Below are positions 16,877-25,758 of a stretch of DNA of 35,988 bases, one piece after another; position 1 is the first letter of the stretch; every line of letters begins with the position of its first letter. The position numbers and the translations under genes are program-made. Origin of the DNA: Myxococcales bacterium (lineage in GTDB: Bacteria > Myxococcota_A > UBA9160 > SMWR01); the NCBI GenBank assembly GCA_022561775.1, contig JADFQO010000029.1, positions 1-35,988 of the forward strand. The letters are read 5' to 3'. The notes beneath the pieces are model-generated. The model did no database searches. It had not been told where the DNA came from and saw only the letters and a list, made by a program, of their open reading frames with translations.

Positions 16877-19800
16877 GTGTCGAGCAGCCCCTTCGTTCAT
16901 CTGCATCTGCACAGCCAGTACTCGTTGCTCGACGGTGCGATCAAGATCGACCCGCTGTTCGAGCGCGCCAAGGCGTTGAACATGCCGGCGGTGGCGCTGA
17001 CCGATCACGGCAATCTCTTCGGCGCGGTGGAGTTCTACGAGCGCGCGCGGGACACCGGCATCAAGCCGATCCTGGGCTGCGAGGTCTACCTGGCCACTGG
17101 GTCGCGATTCTCGAAGGAAAAGCGCGAAAAGGACTCCAGCGGTTACGACGCGATCAATCACCTGCTGCTGCTCGCGAGCAATCAAACCGGCTACCGCAAT
17201 CTGGTCTACCTGGTCTCGAAGGCCTACCTCGAGGGCTTCTACTACAAGCCGCGGATCGATCTGGAGCTGTTGCGAGCGCGCAGCGAGGGGTTGATCGCCA
17301 CGTCGGGCTGCCTCTCTTCGATGGTTTCACGCGCCATCACGGGCGGACAGGTGCAGGAGGCCTGGGGCCTCGTCGAGGAGTTTTCGGGCATCTTCCCGGA
17401 CCGCTTCTACCTGGAGCTTCAGCGACACGGCATCAGTGACCAGGACCGGGTCAACGCCGAACTCGTGAAGATGTCGGTCGACATGGGCCTCCCGCTGCTC
17501 GCGACCAACGACTGCCACTATTTGAGCCAGGGCGACCACGCGCACCACGAGGCGCTGCTCTGCATCGGCACCGCTTCCACGCTCGAAGACCCGAACCGGT
17601 TCAAATTCGACGGGCAGGGCTTCTATCTCAAGTCGGGCGACGAAATGGCGCAGGTATTCCGCGATCACCCGTCGGCGATTGCGAATACCCTCGAGATTGC
17701 CGAGCGCTGCGAACTCGACCTCGGCATCGATACCGGTGAGTACCACCTGCCGGATTTTCAGGTTCCCGCCGGAACCACCAAGGACGAGGTGCTCGAAGCG
17801 GCGTCGTGGCGCGGCCTGCGCGAACGGCTCGGACTCGCGCCCGACGAGCCGATACCGCCGAAATTCTCCGTCTACCAGAAGCGGCTCGAACACGAGCTCG
17901 GCGTGATCGGACCGATGGGGTTTGCGGGCTACTTCCTGATCGTGGCGGACTTCATCGATTTTGCGCGGCGCGAGGGCATTCCGGTCGGCCCGGGACGCGG
18001 CTCGGCGGCGGGTAGCCTGGCGGCCTACAGCCTCGGAATAACCGGTGTTGATCCAATCGAGTACGACATCACCTTCGAGCGGTTTCTGAACCCCGAGAGG
18101 ATCTCGATGCCCGACATCGATGTGGACTTCTGCATGCGGGGTCGGGATCGGGTCATCCAATACGTTGCCGAGAAATACAACGGCGAGGGCGACGACGAGA
18201 TGCGGGTGGCGCAGATCATCACCTTCGGGAAGCTCCAGGCGCGCGCGGCGATCCGAGACGTGGGCCGGGTGCTCGGAATGCCCTACGGCGACGTCGACCG
18301 CATTGCGAAGATGGTGCCCGAAACCCTCGGGATTACGCTCAACGATGCGATCGAGCAGTCGGCCGATCTGCGCGCGTGCGCCGAAGCGGATGGGCAAGTC
18401 GCCAAATTGCTCGAGACCGCGCGCGGCCTCGAGGGTCTGACGCGACACGCTTCCACCCACGCGGCCGGCGTCGTGATCGGCGACCGACCGCTGATCGAGC
18501 AGGTGCCGCTGTATCGCGACCCGAAGTCGGGCGACGTGATGACCCAGTTCGACATGCGCTGCGTGGAGAAGCTCGGGTTGATCAAGTTCGACTTCCTCGG
18601 GCTCAAGACCCTCACCACGATCTCGGATGCGGAGCGCCGGATTCGGGAGACCCGCGACCCGGACTTTCGGCTCGAGGACGCGCCGCTCGACGATCCGAAG
18701 ACCTACGCGCTGCTGTCGAGCGGCGACACGGAGGGCGTTTTTCAGGTCGAGTCCGCCGGCATGACCGAACTCGTCGCGAAGCTGCGCCCCCAGAACTTCA
18801 AGGAGTTGATTCCGATCGTCGCTCTCTACCGGCCCGGGCCGCTCGGGTCGGGCATGGTGGACGATTTCATCAACCGCAAGAACGGCCTGACGCAGGTGAA
18901 GTACCTGACCCCCGAACTCGAGGAGCTCACCGCAGATACGCTCGGCGTGATCGTCTATCAGGACCAAGTGCTTCAGATCGCCAACCGCCTCGCGGGTTAC
19001 AGCCTCGGTGAGGCCGACCTGCTCCGCCGTGCGATGGGCAAGAAGAAGCCCAAGGAAATGGCGCAACAGCGCGAGCGTTTCGTGTCCGGGGCCGTCGAGC
19101 GAAACATCGACCGCCAGAAGGCCGAGGAGGTCTTCAAGCTGATGGCCGAATTCGCGGGGTATGGGTTCGCGAAGTCGCACTCCACCGCCTACGCGTTGAT
19201 CACCTTCCAGACCGCCTATCTCAAGGCGAACTACGAGCGCGAATACCTCGCCGCGCTGATGACCACGGAGGCGGGCAACCATGACAAGTTGGGCCGCTAC
19301 ATCCGCTACGCCCGGCAGCGCGAGATCGAACTGCTGCCGCCGGACGTCAACGAATCCGCGCGGGACTTCACCGTCGTGAGCGGGGGCATCCGCTTCGGGT
19401 TGGCGGGCGTGAAGAACGTGGGGGAGGGCGCGATCGATTCGATTCTCGAAGGGCGCGGGGGTACGGGCGGGCGCTTCAACAGCCTGTTCGACTTTGCGGA
19501 TCGGATCGACGGTCGTCGGGTCAATCGCCGGGTGGTCGAAAGTCTGATCAAGTGTGGCGCGTTCGATTCACTGCACGACAATCGAGCGGCGGTCTGGGCC
19601 GGATTGGACAGCGCGTTGGAGGCGGGCGCCGCCGCCCAGCGCGATCGCGAGATCGGCCAGGAGAGCCTCTTCGGCGGCGCGGCCGGTGGCGAGCTACGGG
19701 GGCCGGAGCTGCCCGAGACTCCCGAGTGGGCCGAGCGCCAGCGCCTCGATCTCGAGAAACAGCTGCTCGGCTTCTACGTCTCGGGTCATCCGCTCGCGCT

Positions 19801-20389
19801 CGCCGCGGAGCGCCTCGGGCGCTTCGCCGAGGTGACCTCCAACGACACGGAGGGCTCGGACGGTAGGGAGGTGCGGGTCGGCGGGATCCTCACGTCGCTG
19901 CGGGAGACCCGCACGCGTCGGGGCGCGCTGATGGCTTTCGGTACGCTCGAGGATCTTCACGGAAGCTTCGATCTCGTGATCTTCAGCGAGCCCTTCGCGC
20001 AGTTCGGCAGCCTGATCAAGGGAGCCATCGAGGGCGACGGCGAGACTGGACCGATCCCGCTGCTGGTATCCGGAACGCTCGAGGCGGGCGATCCGCCAAA
20101 AATCCTGGTCCGGGGCGTGCTCGAACTCGAACGCGCGGAGGAAAAGCTCTCCACGCAGCTCGAGGTCACCGTCCGCGAGGACGAGGCGTCGCCCGATCGG
20201 CTGCACGCGCTTCGCGACCTGCTCGAGAAAAACCCCGGTGAGTGCCAGGTGGTCGTCCGGCTGGTGATTCCGGGTGAAAGCGAGACGCTCCTTGCGCTAA
20301 ACGGTGCACCCGGGGTCCGCGCCAATGCGGCGTTGCTGGCTGATGTCGATGGATTGTTCGGGCGGTGTGTGACGGAGTTGTCGATTTGA
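16877..20389 (+). CDS. dnaE: DNA polymerase III alpha subunit
   Basis: Replicative polymerase catalytic subunit, 1170 aa. The GTG start at 16877 is chosen because GAGGAA lies 7 nt upstream and the protein then begins MSSSPFVHLHLHSQYSLLDG, as DnaE proteins do; an upstream GTG at 16835 lacks such support. Domains in order are PHP (FVHLHLHSQYSLLDGA onward), polymerase palm with catalytic aspartates D413 and D415 in PDIDVDF, fingers with GPGRGSAAGS, a helix-hairpin-helix region around the GVKNVGEGAI motif, and an OB-fold domain near residue 1000. It is the DnaE1 type, not PolC or the shorter error-prone DnaE2. The stop overlaps the next start. Confidence 0.97.
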   Translation: MSSSPFVHLHLHSQYSLLDGAIKIDPLFERAKALNMPAVALTDHGNLFGAVEFYERARDTGIKPILGCEVYLATGSRFSKEKREKDSSGYDAINHLLLLASNQTGYRNLVYLVSKAYLEGFYYKPRIDLELLRARSEGLIATSGCLSSMVSRAITGGQVQEAWGLVEEFSGIFPDRFYLELQRHGISDQDRVNAELVKMSVDMGLPLLATNDCHYLSQGDHAHHEALLCIGTASTLEDPNRFKFDGQGFYLKSGDEMAQVFRDHPSAIANTLEIAERCELDLGIDTGEYHLPDFQVPAGTTKDEVLEAASWRGLRERLGLAPDEPIPPKFSVYQKRLEHELGVIGPMGFAGYFLIVADFIDFARREGIPVGPGRGSAAGSLAAYSLGITGVDPIEYDITFERFLNPERISMPDIDVDFCMRGRDRVIQYVAEKYNGEGDDEMRVAQIITFGKLQARAAIRDVGRVLGMPYGDVDRIAKMVPETLGITLNDAIEQSADLRACAEADGQVAKLLETARGLEGLTRHASTHAAGVVIGDRPLIEQVPLYRDPKSGDVMTQFDMRCVEKLGLIKFDFLGLKTLTTISDAERRIRETRDPDFRLEDAPLDDPKTYALLSSGDTEGVFQVESAGMTELVAKLRPQNFKELIPIVALYRPGPLGSGMVDDFINRKNGLTQVKYLTPELEELTADTLGVIVYQDQVLQIANRLAGYSLGEADLLRRAMGKKKPKEMAQQRERFVSGAVERNIDRQKAEEVFKLMAEFAGYGFAKSHSTAYALITFQTAYLKANYEREYLAALMTTEAGNHDKLGRYIRYARQREIELLPPDVNESARDFTVVSGGIRFGLAGVKNVGEGAIDSILEGRGGTGGRFNSLFDFADRIDGRRVNRRVVESLIKCGAFDSLHDNRAAVWAGLDSALEAGAAAQRDREIGQESLFGGAAGGELRGPELPETPEWAERQRLDLEKQLLGFYVSGHPLALAAERLGRFAEVTSNDTEGSDGREVRVGGILTSLRETRTRRGALMAFGTLEDLHGSFDLVIFSEPFAQFGSLIKGAIEGDGETGPIPLLVSGTLEAGDPPKILVRGVLELERAEEKLSTQLEVTVREDEASPDRLHALRDLLEKNPGECQVVVRLVIPGESETLLALNGAPGVRANAALLADVDGLFGRCVTELSI

Positions 20390-21258
20390 GCCGTGTCTGC
20401 ACTTCGCAGCGGACGCGCGTTCGGCCGCGACGCGTACCGGGGCGCGGCCTGGGGCTGGGCGTTCTGCTCGCGCTGAGTGGATTTTTCCAAGCGCCGGTCG
20501 TGGCGGCACGGGACGTGGTGCGGGTCGAATCCCTGGGCGTCGCGGCCGTGCCGTCGGATTCCGCTTCCCCCCGCGACGCCGCTGTCCACAAGGCCCTGAT
20601 CGACGCGGTTCGACACACCGCGGAAGATCTGCTCGCGACCAGAGCTGGAGACGGATTCGGCGAGGGCCCGGGCAACACCCCGGATCTGGAAGCCGAAGCG
20701 GCGGAGAGCGCCGAACTGCAGCGCATTCTCGGGAATGACCCACTCGAATACGCGACGCGTTTCCAGGTCGTCGAGGATCGCGGTGAAGGGCCGGCGCTGT
20801 TCGGCTCTGACCCCGACGCCAAAACGGAATACGTGGTGATCGTGAGCGTGTTCGTCGATCGCGATCGGATCCGTGAGCGGCTGACGCGAGCGGGGATACT
20901 GTTGACTCCCCAGGGGCAAGAGCCCCAGATTCGAAGCCGTCTGATCTTGGAGAATATCGGGGAATACTGGGTCTATGCGGAGATCCGCAGGGTGTTGTTG
21001 GAGGAGCTGAAGATGCGCTCTGCGACACCCCGCGAGTTTACGCCCGGGCGCGCAATCCTCGAGCTGAATGCCACGCAATCGCCAAGCGAGTTCCTGGGTT
21101 CGCTTCAGCGGTCGGTTTCCGACCAAATGGACCTGGTCCCATTGAGCGTCGAAGCGGACGAGATGCGTCTCCGGGTCGAAGTCCGCGCTCGTCAGCCGCT
21201 GGAAAAGGGATCGAAAGAGGGTCGCTCGATTGACACCCCTAGTCCAAATCGGTATTGA
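20386..21258 (+). CDS. Secreted FlgT/LPP20-like protein of unknown role
   Basis: A 290-aa exported protein. The TTG at 20386 overlaps the dnaE stop (TTGA) and has GGAG at 20374-20377, a good spacing; the earlier GTG 20365 lacks one. The N-terminus is Arg-rich followed by LGLGVLLALSGFF and a probable cleavage after APVVAA, a Sec-type signal without a lipobox. The mature part starts with VRVESLGVAAV and a helix with DAAVHKALIDAVRH, followed by a strand-rich part with EYVVIVSVFVDRDRIRERLTRAGI. This resembles the N-terminal domain of FlgT and LPP20-like envelope proteins, but only in pattern. No flagellar genes are in the window. Function cannot be assigned. Confidence 0.75.
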   Translation: MSRVCTSQRTRVRPRRVPGRGLGLGVLLALSGFFQAPVVAARDVVRVESLGVAAVPSDSASPRDAAVHKALIDAVRHTAEDLLATRAGDGFGEGPGNTPDLEAEAAESAELQRILGNDPLEYATRFQVVEDRGEGPALFGSDPDAKTEYVVIVSVFVDRDRIRERLTRAGILLTPQGQEPQIRSRLILENIGEYWVYAEIRRVLLEELKMRSATPREFTPGRAILELNATQSPSEFLGSLQRSVSDQMDLVPLSVEADEMRLRVEVRARQPLEKGSKEGRSIDTPSPNRY

Positions 21259-21281
21259 ATTCGCGTCGTTAGGGATCATGC

Positions 21282-21356
21282 TGGCACGTAGCTCAGTGGC
21301 AGAGCGCCGCCTTGACACGGCGGAGGTCGGCGGTTCGAAACCGCCCGTGCCAACCA
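21282..21356 (+). tRNA. tRNA-Val (anticodon GAC)
   Basis: Complete 75-nt cloverleaf. Acceptor TGGCACG pairs with CGTGCCA, the D arm is GCTC/GAGC, and the anticodon stem CCGCC/GGCGG encloses loop TTGACAC (anticodon GAC). The T arm is GGCGG-TTCGAAA-CCGCC, discriminator A, and CCA is encoded. Located between the dnaE-linked gene and thrS. Confidence 0.95.
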
Positions 21357-21404
21357 CCCCATAGTGGGCCAGACGCTTCGGCTAGCGGAGCCGGCGGTCT
21401 GTCG

Positions 21405-21418
21405 CCCAAGCGCTTGGG
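21405..21418. promoter_or_regulatory. Perfect 14-bp palindrome upstream of thrS
   Basis: CCCAAGCGCTTGGG is fully self-complementary and lies 31 bp before the thrS start codon, after tRNA-Val. It could bind a dimeric repressor or form a small hairpin in the thrS leader. No T-box or threonine attenuator is visible. Confidence 0.35.
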
Positions 21419-21449
21419 ATTGCGAACGCACCATGTTCCTCCAGCATCG

Positions 21450-23393
21450 ATGAGTACGATCCAGATCCGATTGCCGGATGGCAACACGCTGGCAGTGCCC
21501 GCGGGTTCGACGGTCCTGGACGTTGCCCGGACCATCGGAGCGGGGCTCGCGCGAGCGGCCCTCGCGGGCCGCATCGATGGGCGCCTGGCGGATTTGCGCA
21601 CTCCGCTCGAAGCCGATGCGGCGATCGAGATCGTCACCGGCAAAGACCCGCAAGCCGGCGAGGTAATCCGCCACTCCGCCGAGCACGTGATGGCGGACGC
21701 CGTGAAGCGCCTCTTCCCGAACGCGCAGGTCGACGTCGGACGGACGGACCACAGCGAGAAGTTCCAGTACGACTTTCTGATGGAGCACCCGTTCACGCCC
21801 GAAGATCTCGAAAGCATCGAAAAGGAAATGTGGAAGATCCTCGCCGAGAAATCTGAGTTCGTGCGCGAAGTGATCAGCCGGGAAGAAGCGGTGGCATTCT
21901 TTGCGGCGCGAGGCGAAAAACTCAAGGTTTCGCGCATCGCGGACATACCCGAAGACCAGGAGATCACGATCTTTCGCCACGGCGAGTTCACCGACCTCTG
22001 TCGCGGGCCGCACGTCCAGCGAACCGACCAAATTGGCGCCTTACAAATCACGGAGTCCGCGGGCGCCTATTGGCGCGGCGACGAGAGCAAGGCGATGCTC
22101 CAGCGGATCTACGGAACGGCCTTTGCGACCGAGAAGAAACTGCAGGAACACCTCGCCCAGATCGAGAAGGCGAAAAACCGCGACCACCGACGGATCGGGG
22201 CGACGCTGGGTCTATTCTTCACCGACCCGATCGCGCCGGGCTCGCCGTTCTACCTCCCCAAGGGCATGATCCTCTACAACGGCCTCATCGATTTCATTCG
22301 ATCTCTCTACCCGAAGTACGGCTTCGCGGAAGTCATGACTCCGCAGCTGTTTCGGACCGAACTCTTCAAGACCTCGGGCCACTACCAGCTCTTCCGGAAG
22401 GACATGTTCGTGCTGGAGGGCGACGAAGATGAAGAACTCAGCGTGAAGCCGATGAATTGCCCGGGGCACTGCCATCTCTTTTCGACCCAGAAACACTCCT
22501 ATCGCGAGCTGCCAATTCGCTTTGCGGAATTTTCCCGGCTCCACCGCAATGAGCGCAGCGGAACCCTCACCGGCCTGTCACGGGTTCGCTCGATGGCCCA
22601 GGACGACGCGCATGTCTTTTGCGAGCCCGAGCAGATTGACGCAGAACTCGATTCCTTCTTCGAGATGACCGGGGAGGTCTACCAGGCGCTTGGTCTCGAG
22701 GCGCCCAAGGTTGCGGTCTCCACCCATCCGGCGGAGTTCACCGGGGAGCTGGCCGACTGGGATGTCGCCGAGCGGCAGTTGCTGGAGGCCGTCAAACGAG
22801 CCGGCCACGCGTGTTCGATCAAGCCCGGCGAGGCGGCTTTCTACGGTCCCAAGATCGAGTGCGACTTCCGCGACGTGATGGGCCGGGCCTGGACGCTTTC
22901 GACCCTTCAGGTGGACGTTTCGATGCCCGGGCGCTTCGGGCTGCGCTACGTGGGGCGAGACGATAAGCTCCACCAGCCCGCGATGCTCCACCGCGCGATT
23001 CTGGGCTCCCTGGAGCGCTTTATCGCGCTTTATACGGAAATGACCGGCGGGGACTTTCCGTTCTGGTTGGCGCCGGTTCAGGTCGCTCTGCTACCGATTG
23101 CTGAGCGCCATCTGGCGTACGCGGGGCGAGTCCAGCAGGCGCTCGTGGGCGTCGGGATTCGGGTTTTTCTGGACACGCGCAATGAAAAGCTCGGGTACAA
23201 GATCCGCGAAGCCGAGATCCAGAAGGTTCCCCTGATGCTCGTGGTGGGCGATCAGGAAGTGGTCGATGGAACCGTTACGCCGCGCCACCGGCGTGGTTCG
23301 AAGCAGTCGAACGAAGCCGTGGCGCTCGACGTGATGGTCAGCAAGCTTGCTGCGGATGCGCGCGAACGGCGTGTATCGCGCTCGGAGGATTGA
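21450..23393 (+). CDS. thrS: Threonyl-tRNA synthetase
   Basis: Class II synthetase charging tRNA-Thr, 647 aa. The ATG at 21450 gives the normal N-terminus with a TGS domain (IQIRLPDGNTLAVPAGSTVLDVA). An editing domain follows, with the HSAEHVMADAV motif and the later Cys in DLCRGPH. The catalytic core has zinc-ligand Cys337 in MNCPGHC and motif 2 RLHRNERSGTLTGLSRVR (usually E-PSGAL; slightly divergent here). The anticodon-binding domain closes the protein. Upstream in-frame codons back to 21312 run through the tRNA gene and are not coding. It heads the thrS-infC-rpmI-rplT-pheST cluster. Confidence 0.96.
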   Translation: MSTIQIRLPDGNTLAVPAGSTVLDVARTIGAGLARAALAGRIDGRLADLRTPLEADAAIEIVTGKDPQAGEVIRHSAEHVMADAVKRLFPNAQVDVGRTDHSEKFQYDFLMEHPFTPEDLESIEKEMWKILAEKSEFVREVISREEAVAFFAARGEKLKVSRIADIPEDQEITIFRHGEFTDLCRGPHVQRTDQIGALQITESAGAYWRGDESKAMLQRIYGTAFATEKKLQEHLAQIEKAKNRDHRRIGATLGLFFTDPIAPGSPFYLPKGMILYNGLIDFIRSLYPKYGFAEVMTPQLFRTELFKTSGHYQLFRKDMFVLEGDEDEELSVKPMNCPGHCHLFSTQKHSYRELPIRFAEFSRLHRNERSGTLTGLSRVRSMAQDDAHVFCEPEQIDAELDSFFEMTGEVYQALGLEAPKVAVSTHPAEFTGELADWDVAERQLLEAVKRAGHACSIKPGEAAFYGPKIECDFRDVMGRAWTLSTLQVDVSMPGRFGLRYVGRDDKLHQPAMLHRAILGSLERFIALYTEMTGGDFPFWLAPVQVALLPIAERHLAYAGRVQQALVGVGIRVFLDTRNEKLGYKIREAEIQKVPLMLVVGDQEVVDGTVTPRHRRGSKQSNEAVALDVMVSKLAADARERRVSRSED

Positions 23394-23441
23394 GGTATCG
23401 CCGACTTTCGGAGAGTTGGAAACAAGGAGGACGTGCCCCGC

Positions 23442-24068
23442 ATGAACGAGTTGATCCTCTCGTCGGAGATCCGCGTGATCGCGGACGACGGCGAGCAACT
23501 CGGCGTGATGACTCCATCAGACGCCTTGGCGCGTGCACAGGAAGTGGGCCTCGACCTTGTCGAGGTCGCTCCCGGGTCGAAGCCCCCGGTCTGCAGGATC
23601 ATGGACTACGGGCGCTACAAGTACGAGCGCAAGAAGAAGATGGGGAAGAACAAGGGGCACACGGCCTCCCTCAAGGAGGTGAAGCTGCGGCCTCGCACCG
23701 ATCAGCACGATCTTGACTTCAAACTCAAGAACGCGCGGCGCTTCCTGGTCGATGGCGACAAGGTGAAGGTGACGGTGATGTATCGCGGTCGGGAGATGGT
23801 TCATCGCCAATTTGGTTACCGGCAACTCGAGCACGTGAAGGAGTTGCTCAGCGACATCGCGAATATCGAGAACCCGCCGCGGATGGAGGGGCGCTTTCTA
23901 TCGATGATCCTCGTGCCCAATCGCGAAGCGATCGCCGAGGCCCGACGCGCGCAGGCCAGCGGCAAGGCACCTGACGGGGGGGAGCCGGCGGCAGGTGCCG
24001 CAGCAGAGTCGCCGACGGCTGGCGATCCCGGGAAGGTCGAAGCGGCGGAAGAAGGAAACAACGGCTGA
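23442..24068 (+). CDS. infC: Translation initiation factor IF-3
   Basis: Binds the 30S subunit and checks start-codon pairing. The N-domain begins MNELILSSEIRVIADDGEQLGVM, the lysine-rich linker is KYERKKKMGKNK, and the C-domain has the KEVKLRP and DHD(L)DFKLKNARRFL segments. AGGAGG lies at 23425-23430. ATG 23442 is 11 nt from it, while GTG 23433 is only 2 nt away, so the ATG is preferred; homology does not decide between them. A ~40-residue Ala/Gly/Glu-rich tail extends beyond the usual C-terminus. No rare AUU start, the known infC autoregulation signal in enterobacteria, is needed here. Confidence 0.94.
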   Translation: MNELILSSEIRVIADDGEQLGVMTPSDALARAQEVGLDLVEVAPGSKPPVCRIMDYGRYKYERKKKMGKNKGHTASLKEVKLRPRTDQHDLDFKLKNARRFLVDGDKVKVTVMYRGREMVHRQFGYRQLEHVKELLSDIANIENPPRMEGRFLSMILVPNREAIAEARRAQASGKAPDGGEPAAGAAAESPTAGDPGKVEAAEEGNNG

Positions 24069-24116
24069 GCGAACCTCTTCGGAGCGAGCCAGAAGCCGAT
24101 TGAAAAGGGATTCATC

Positions 24117-24314
24117 ATGCCGAAGGTCAAGACCCATCGAGGTGCAGCCAAGCGGTTCAAGAAGACCGGCACGGGTAAGATCGTGAGGTCGCACAAGAAT
24201 AAGCAGCACATCCTCACGAAGAAGTCACCCAAGCGAAAGCGCCATCTGCGGAAGGGTGCCCTCGTCGATCCGGCCGACGAAAAACGTGTAAAACAGATGA
24301 TCCCGTACCTCTAG
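24117..24314 (+). CDS. rpmI: 50S ribosomal protein L35
   Basis: 65 aa, very basic, with the family-defining [21 protein letters not shown] start, the central HILTKK and a C-terminal VKQMIPYL. A good AAGGGA precedes the ATG by 7 nt. Normal length. Part of the infC-rpmI-rplT unit; 48 bp after infC and 44 bp before rplT. Confidence 0.97.
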   Translation: MPKVKTHRGAAKRFKKTGTGKIVRSHKNKQHILTKKSPKRKRHLRKGALVDPADEKRVKQMIPYL

Positions 24315-24358
24315 CTGGCGGTCTTGCGACCCGACGGAATCGAACAAGGGGGAGCCAC

Positions 24359-24715
24359 ATGCCGCGAGTCAAACGAAGCGTCACTGCGCGCAAGCGACGC
24401 AATCGCATTCTCGATCAAGCCAAAGGCTATTACGGCGCACGGAGCAAGCTGTTCAAGACGGCTCGAGAGGCCGTGGAACACGGCTGGCGCTACGCGTACC
24501 GCGACCGCAAACAACGAAAGCGAACCTTCAGGGCGCTCTGGATCACCCGAATCAATGCGGCAGCGCGCGAAAACGGCTTGTCGTACAGCCGGCTGATCAA
24601 CGGACTCAAGCGAGCGAACGTCGAAGTCGACCGCAAAATCCTCGCCCAACTCGCGGTGACGGATCCGAAGACATTCGGCGCGCTCGCAGACCTCGCGAAG
24701 TCACAGTCCGCCTAG
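24359..24715 (+). CDS. rplT: 50S ribosomal protein L20
   Basis: 118 aa, basic, an early assembly protein binding 23S rRNA. It has the standard [18 protein letters not shown] start, the [12 protein letters not shown] segment and [26 protein letters not shown] precedes the ATG. In other bacteria L20 represses its own operon; I cannot identify the target structure in the leader here. pheS starts 14 bp later. Confidence 0.97.
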   Translation: MPRVKRSVTARKRRNRILDQAKGYYGARSKLFKTAREAVEHGWRYAYRDRKQRKRTFRALWITRINAAARENGLSYSRLINGLKRANVEVDRKILAQLAVTDPKTFGALADLAKSQSA

Positions 24716-24729
24716 CTGCCAGACCGTCG

Positions 24730-25758
24730 ATGCCGGCCGGAGTCGACAACCTCGAGCGGCTGGAGGAAGAGGCGTGCCGCGAAATCGCCGCAGCCGCGAG
24801 TCTGCAGGCGCTCACGGAAGTTCGCGCCCGCTACCTCGGCAAGAAGGGCTCGGTGGCCGAAGTGTTGCGCGGCATCGGCGACCTCGCGGGCGATCAGCGA
24901 GCCCGGATCGGCCAACTCGCGAACTCCGCTAAGCGACGGATCGAAATGGTGGTCTCCGAGCGCCGCCGCGCGCTCGAACGTGGCCAGCGCGATCGCACGC
25001 TCGGCGCCGAGCGCCTGGATATCACCCTGCCCGGCGCAGAAGAACCGCGCGCGGGCCACCTGCACCCGGTCACGCGCGTGTTCCGGGACATGGTGGAATT
25101 CTTCACCTCGATGGGGTTTTCGATCGAAGAGGGCCCGGAGGTCGAAACCGAGTATCACAGTTTCGAAGCGCTGAACATCCCGAAGCTGCACCCCGCTCGG
25201 GATGAACAGGACACCTTCTACGTCGAAGGCGGAAACGCGCTGCGCCCCCACACCTCGAACGTTCAGATCCGGACCATGACAGGCCGAACGCCGCCGTTCC
25301 GATTCATCGCGCCGGGTCGCGTCTACCGACACGACCTGAGCCCGCGCCACTACCCGATGTTCCACCAGATCGAGGGCTTCCTGGTCGATGAGCGCGTCAC
25401 TTTCGCTGATCTCAAGGGCGTGCTTCACGCCTTCGGGCGCCACCTGATGTCGGACGACATCGAGCTGCGTTTTCGCGCCAATCATTTTCCGTTTACCGAA
25501 CCCTCCGCCGAAATGGACTACGGATGCCTGCTGTGTGAACGCAAGGGTTGCGGGATCTGCTCGAACAGCGGCTGGATCGAGTGGGGAGGCTGCGGGATGA
25601 TCCACCCCCAGGTGCTCGAGAACTGTGGAATCGATCCGGATCGCTATCAGGGCTTCGCGTTCGGGATGGGTGTCGATCGCACGGCGCTGCTGCGCTACGG
25701 CATCCCCGACATTCGACTGCTCTTCGAAGGAGATCTGCGCGTGTTGGAGCAGGTCTGA
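24730..25758 (+). CDS. pheS: Phenylalanyl-tRNA synthetase alpha subunit
   Basis: Catalytic subunit of the alpha2beta2 enzyme that charges tRNA-Phe, 342 aa. An N-terminal coiled coil is followed by the class II core with the FTSMGFSIEEGPEVETEYHSFEALN region, RTHTS-like motif 2 (RPHTSNVQIRTM), FHQIEGF and the final GMGVDRTALLRYGI motif 3. A cysteine cluster C266-x2-C-x4-C-x2-C, a probable zinc site known in a subset of PheS proteins, lies before WGGCGMIHPQV. Start ATG 24730. The stop shares one base with the pheT start. Confidence 0.96.
   Translation: MPAGVDNLERLEEEACREIAAAASLQALTEVRARYLGKKGSVAEVLRGIGDLAGDQRARIGQLANSAKRRIEMVVSERRRALERGQRDRTLGAERLDITLPGAEEPRAGHLHPVTRVFRDMVEFFTSMGFSIEEGPEVETEYHSFEALNIPKLHPARDEQDTFYVEGGNALRPHTSNVQIRTMTGRTPPFRFIAPGRVYRHDLSPRHYPMFHQIEGFLVDERVTFADLKGVLHAFGRHLMSDDIELRFRANHFPFTEPSAEMDYGCLLCERKGCGICSNSGWIEWGGCGMIHPQVLENCGIDPDRYQGFAFGMGVDRTALLRYGIPDIRLLFEGDLRVLEQV

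Noticed and set aside
17327-19282. 651-codon open frame on the minus strand
   Set aside because: Lies wholly antisense to dnaE; long antisense frames are expected in high-GC coding DNA, and the sequence shows no protein family features.
19957-21357. 466-codon minus-strand frame starting MVGTGGFEPPTSAVSRRR
   Set aside because: Its first residues are the antisense translation of tRNA-Val, a well-known artefact; the rest is antisense to the FlgT-like gene and dnaE.
21357-21449. Possible T-box or threonine attenuator before thrS
   Set aside because: The leader is too short and lacks the T-box sequence or a run of Thr codons.
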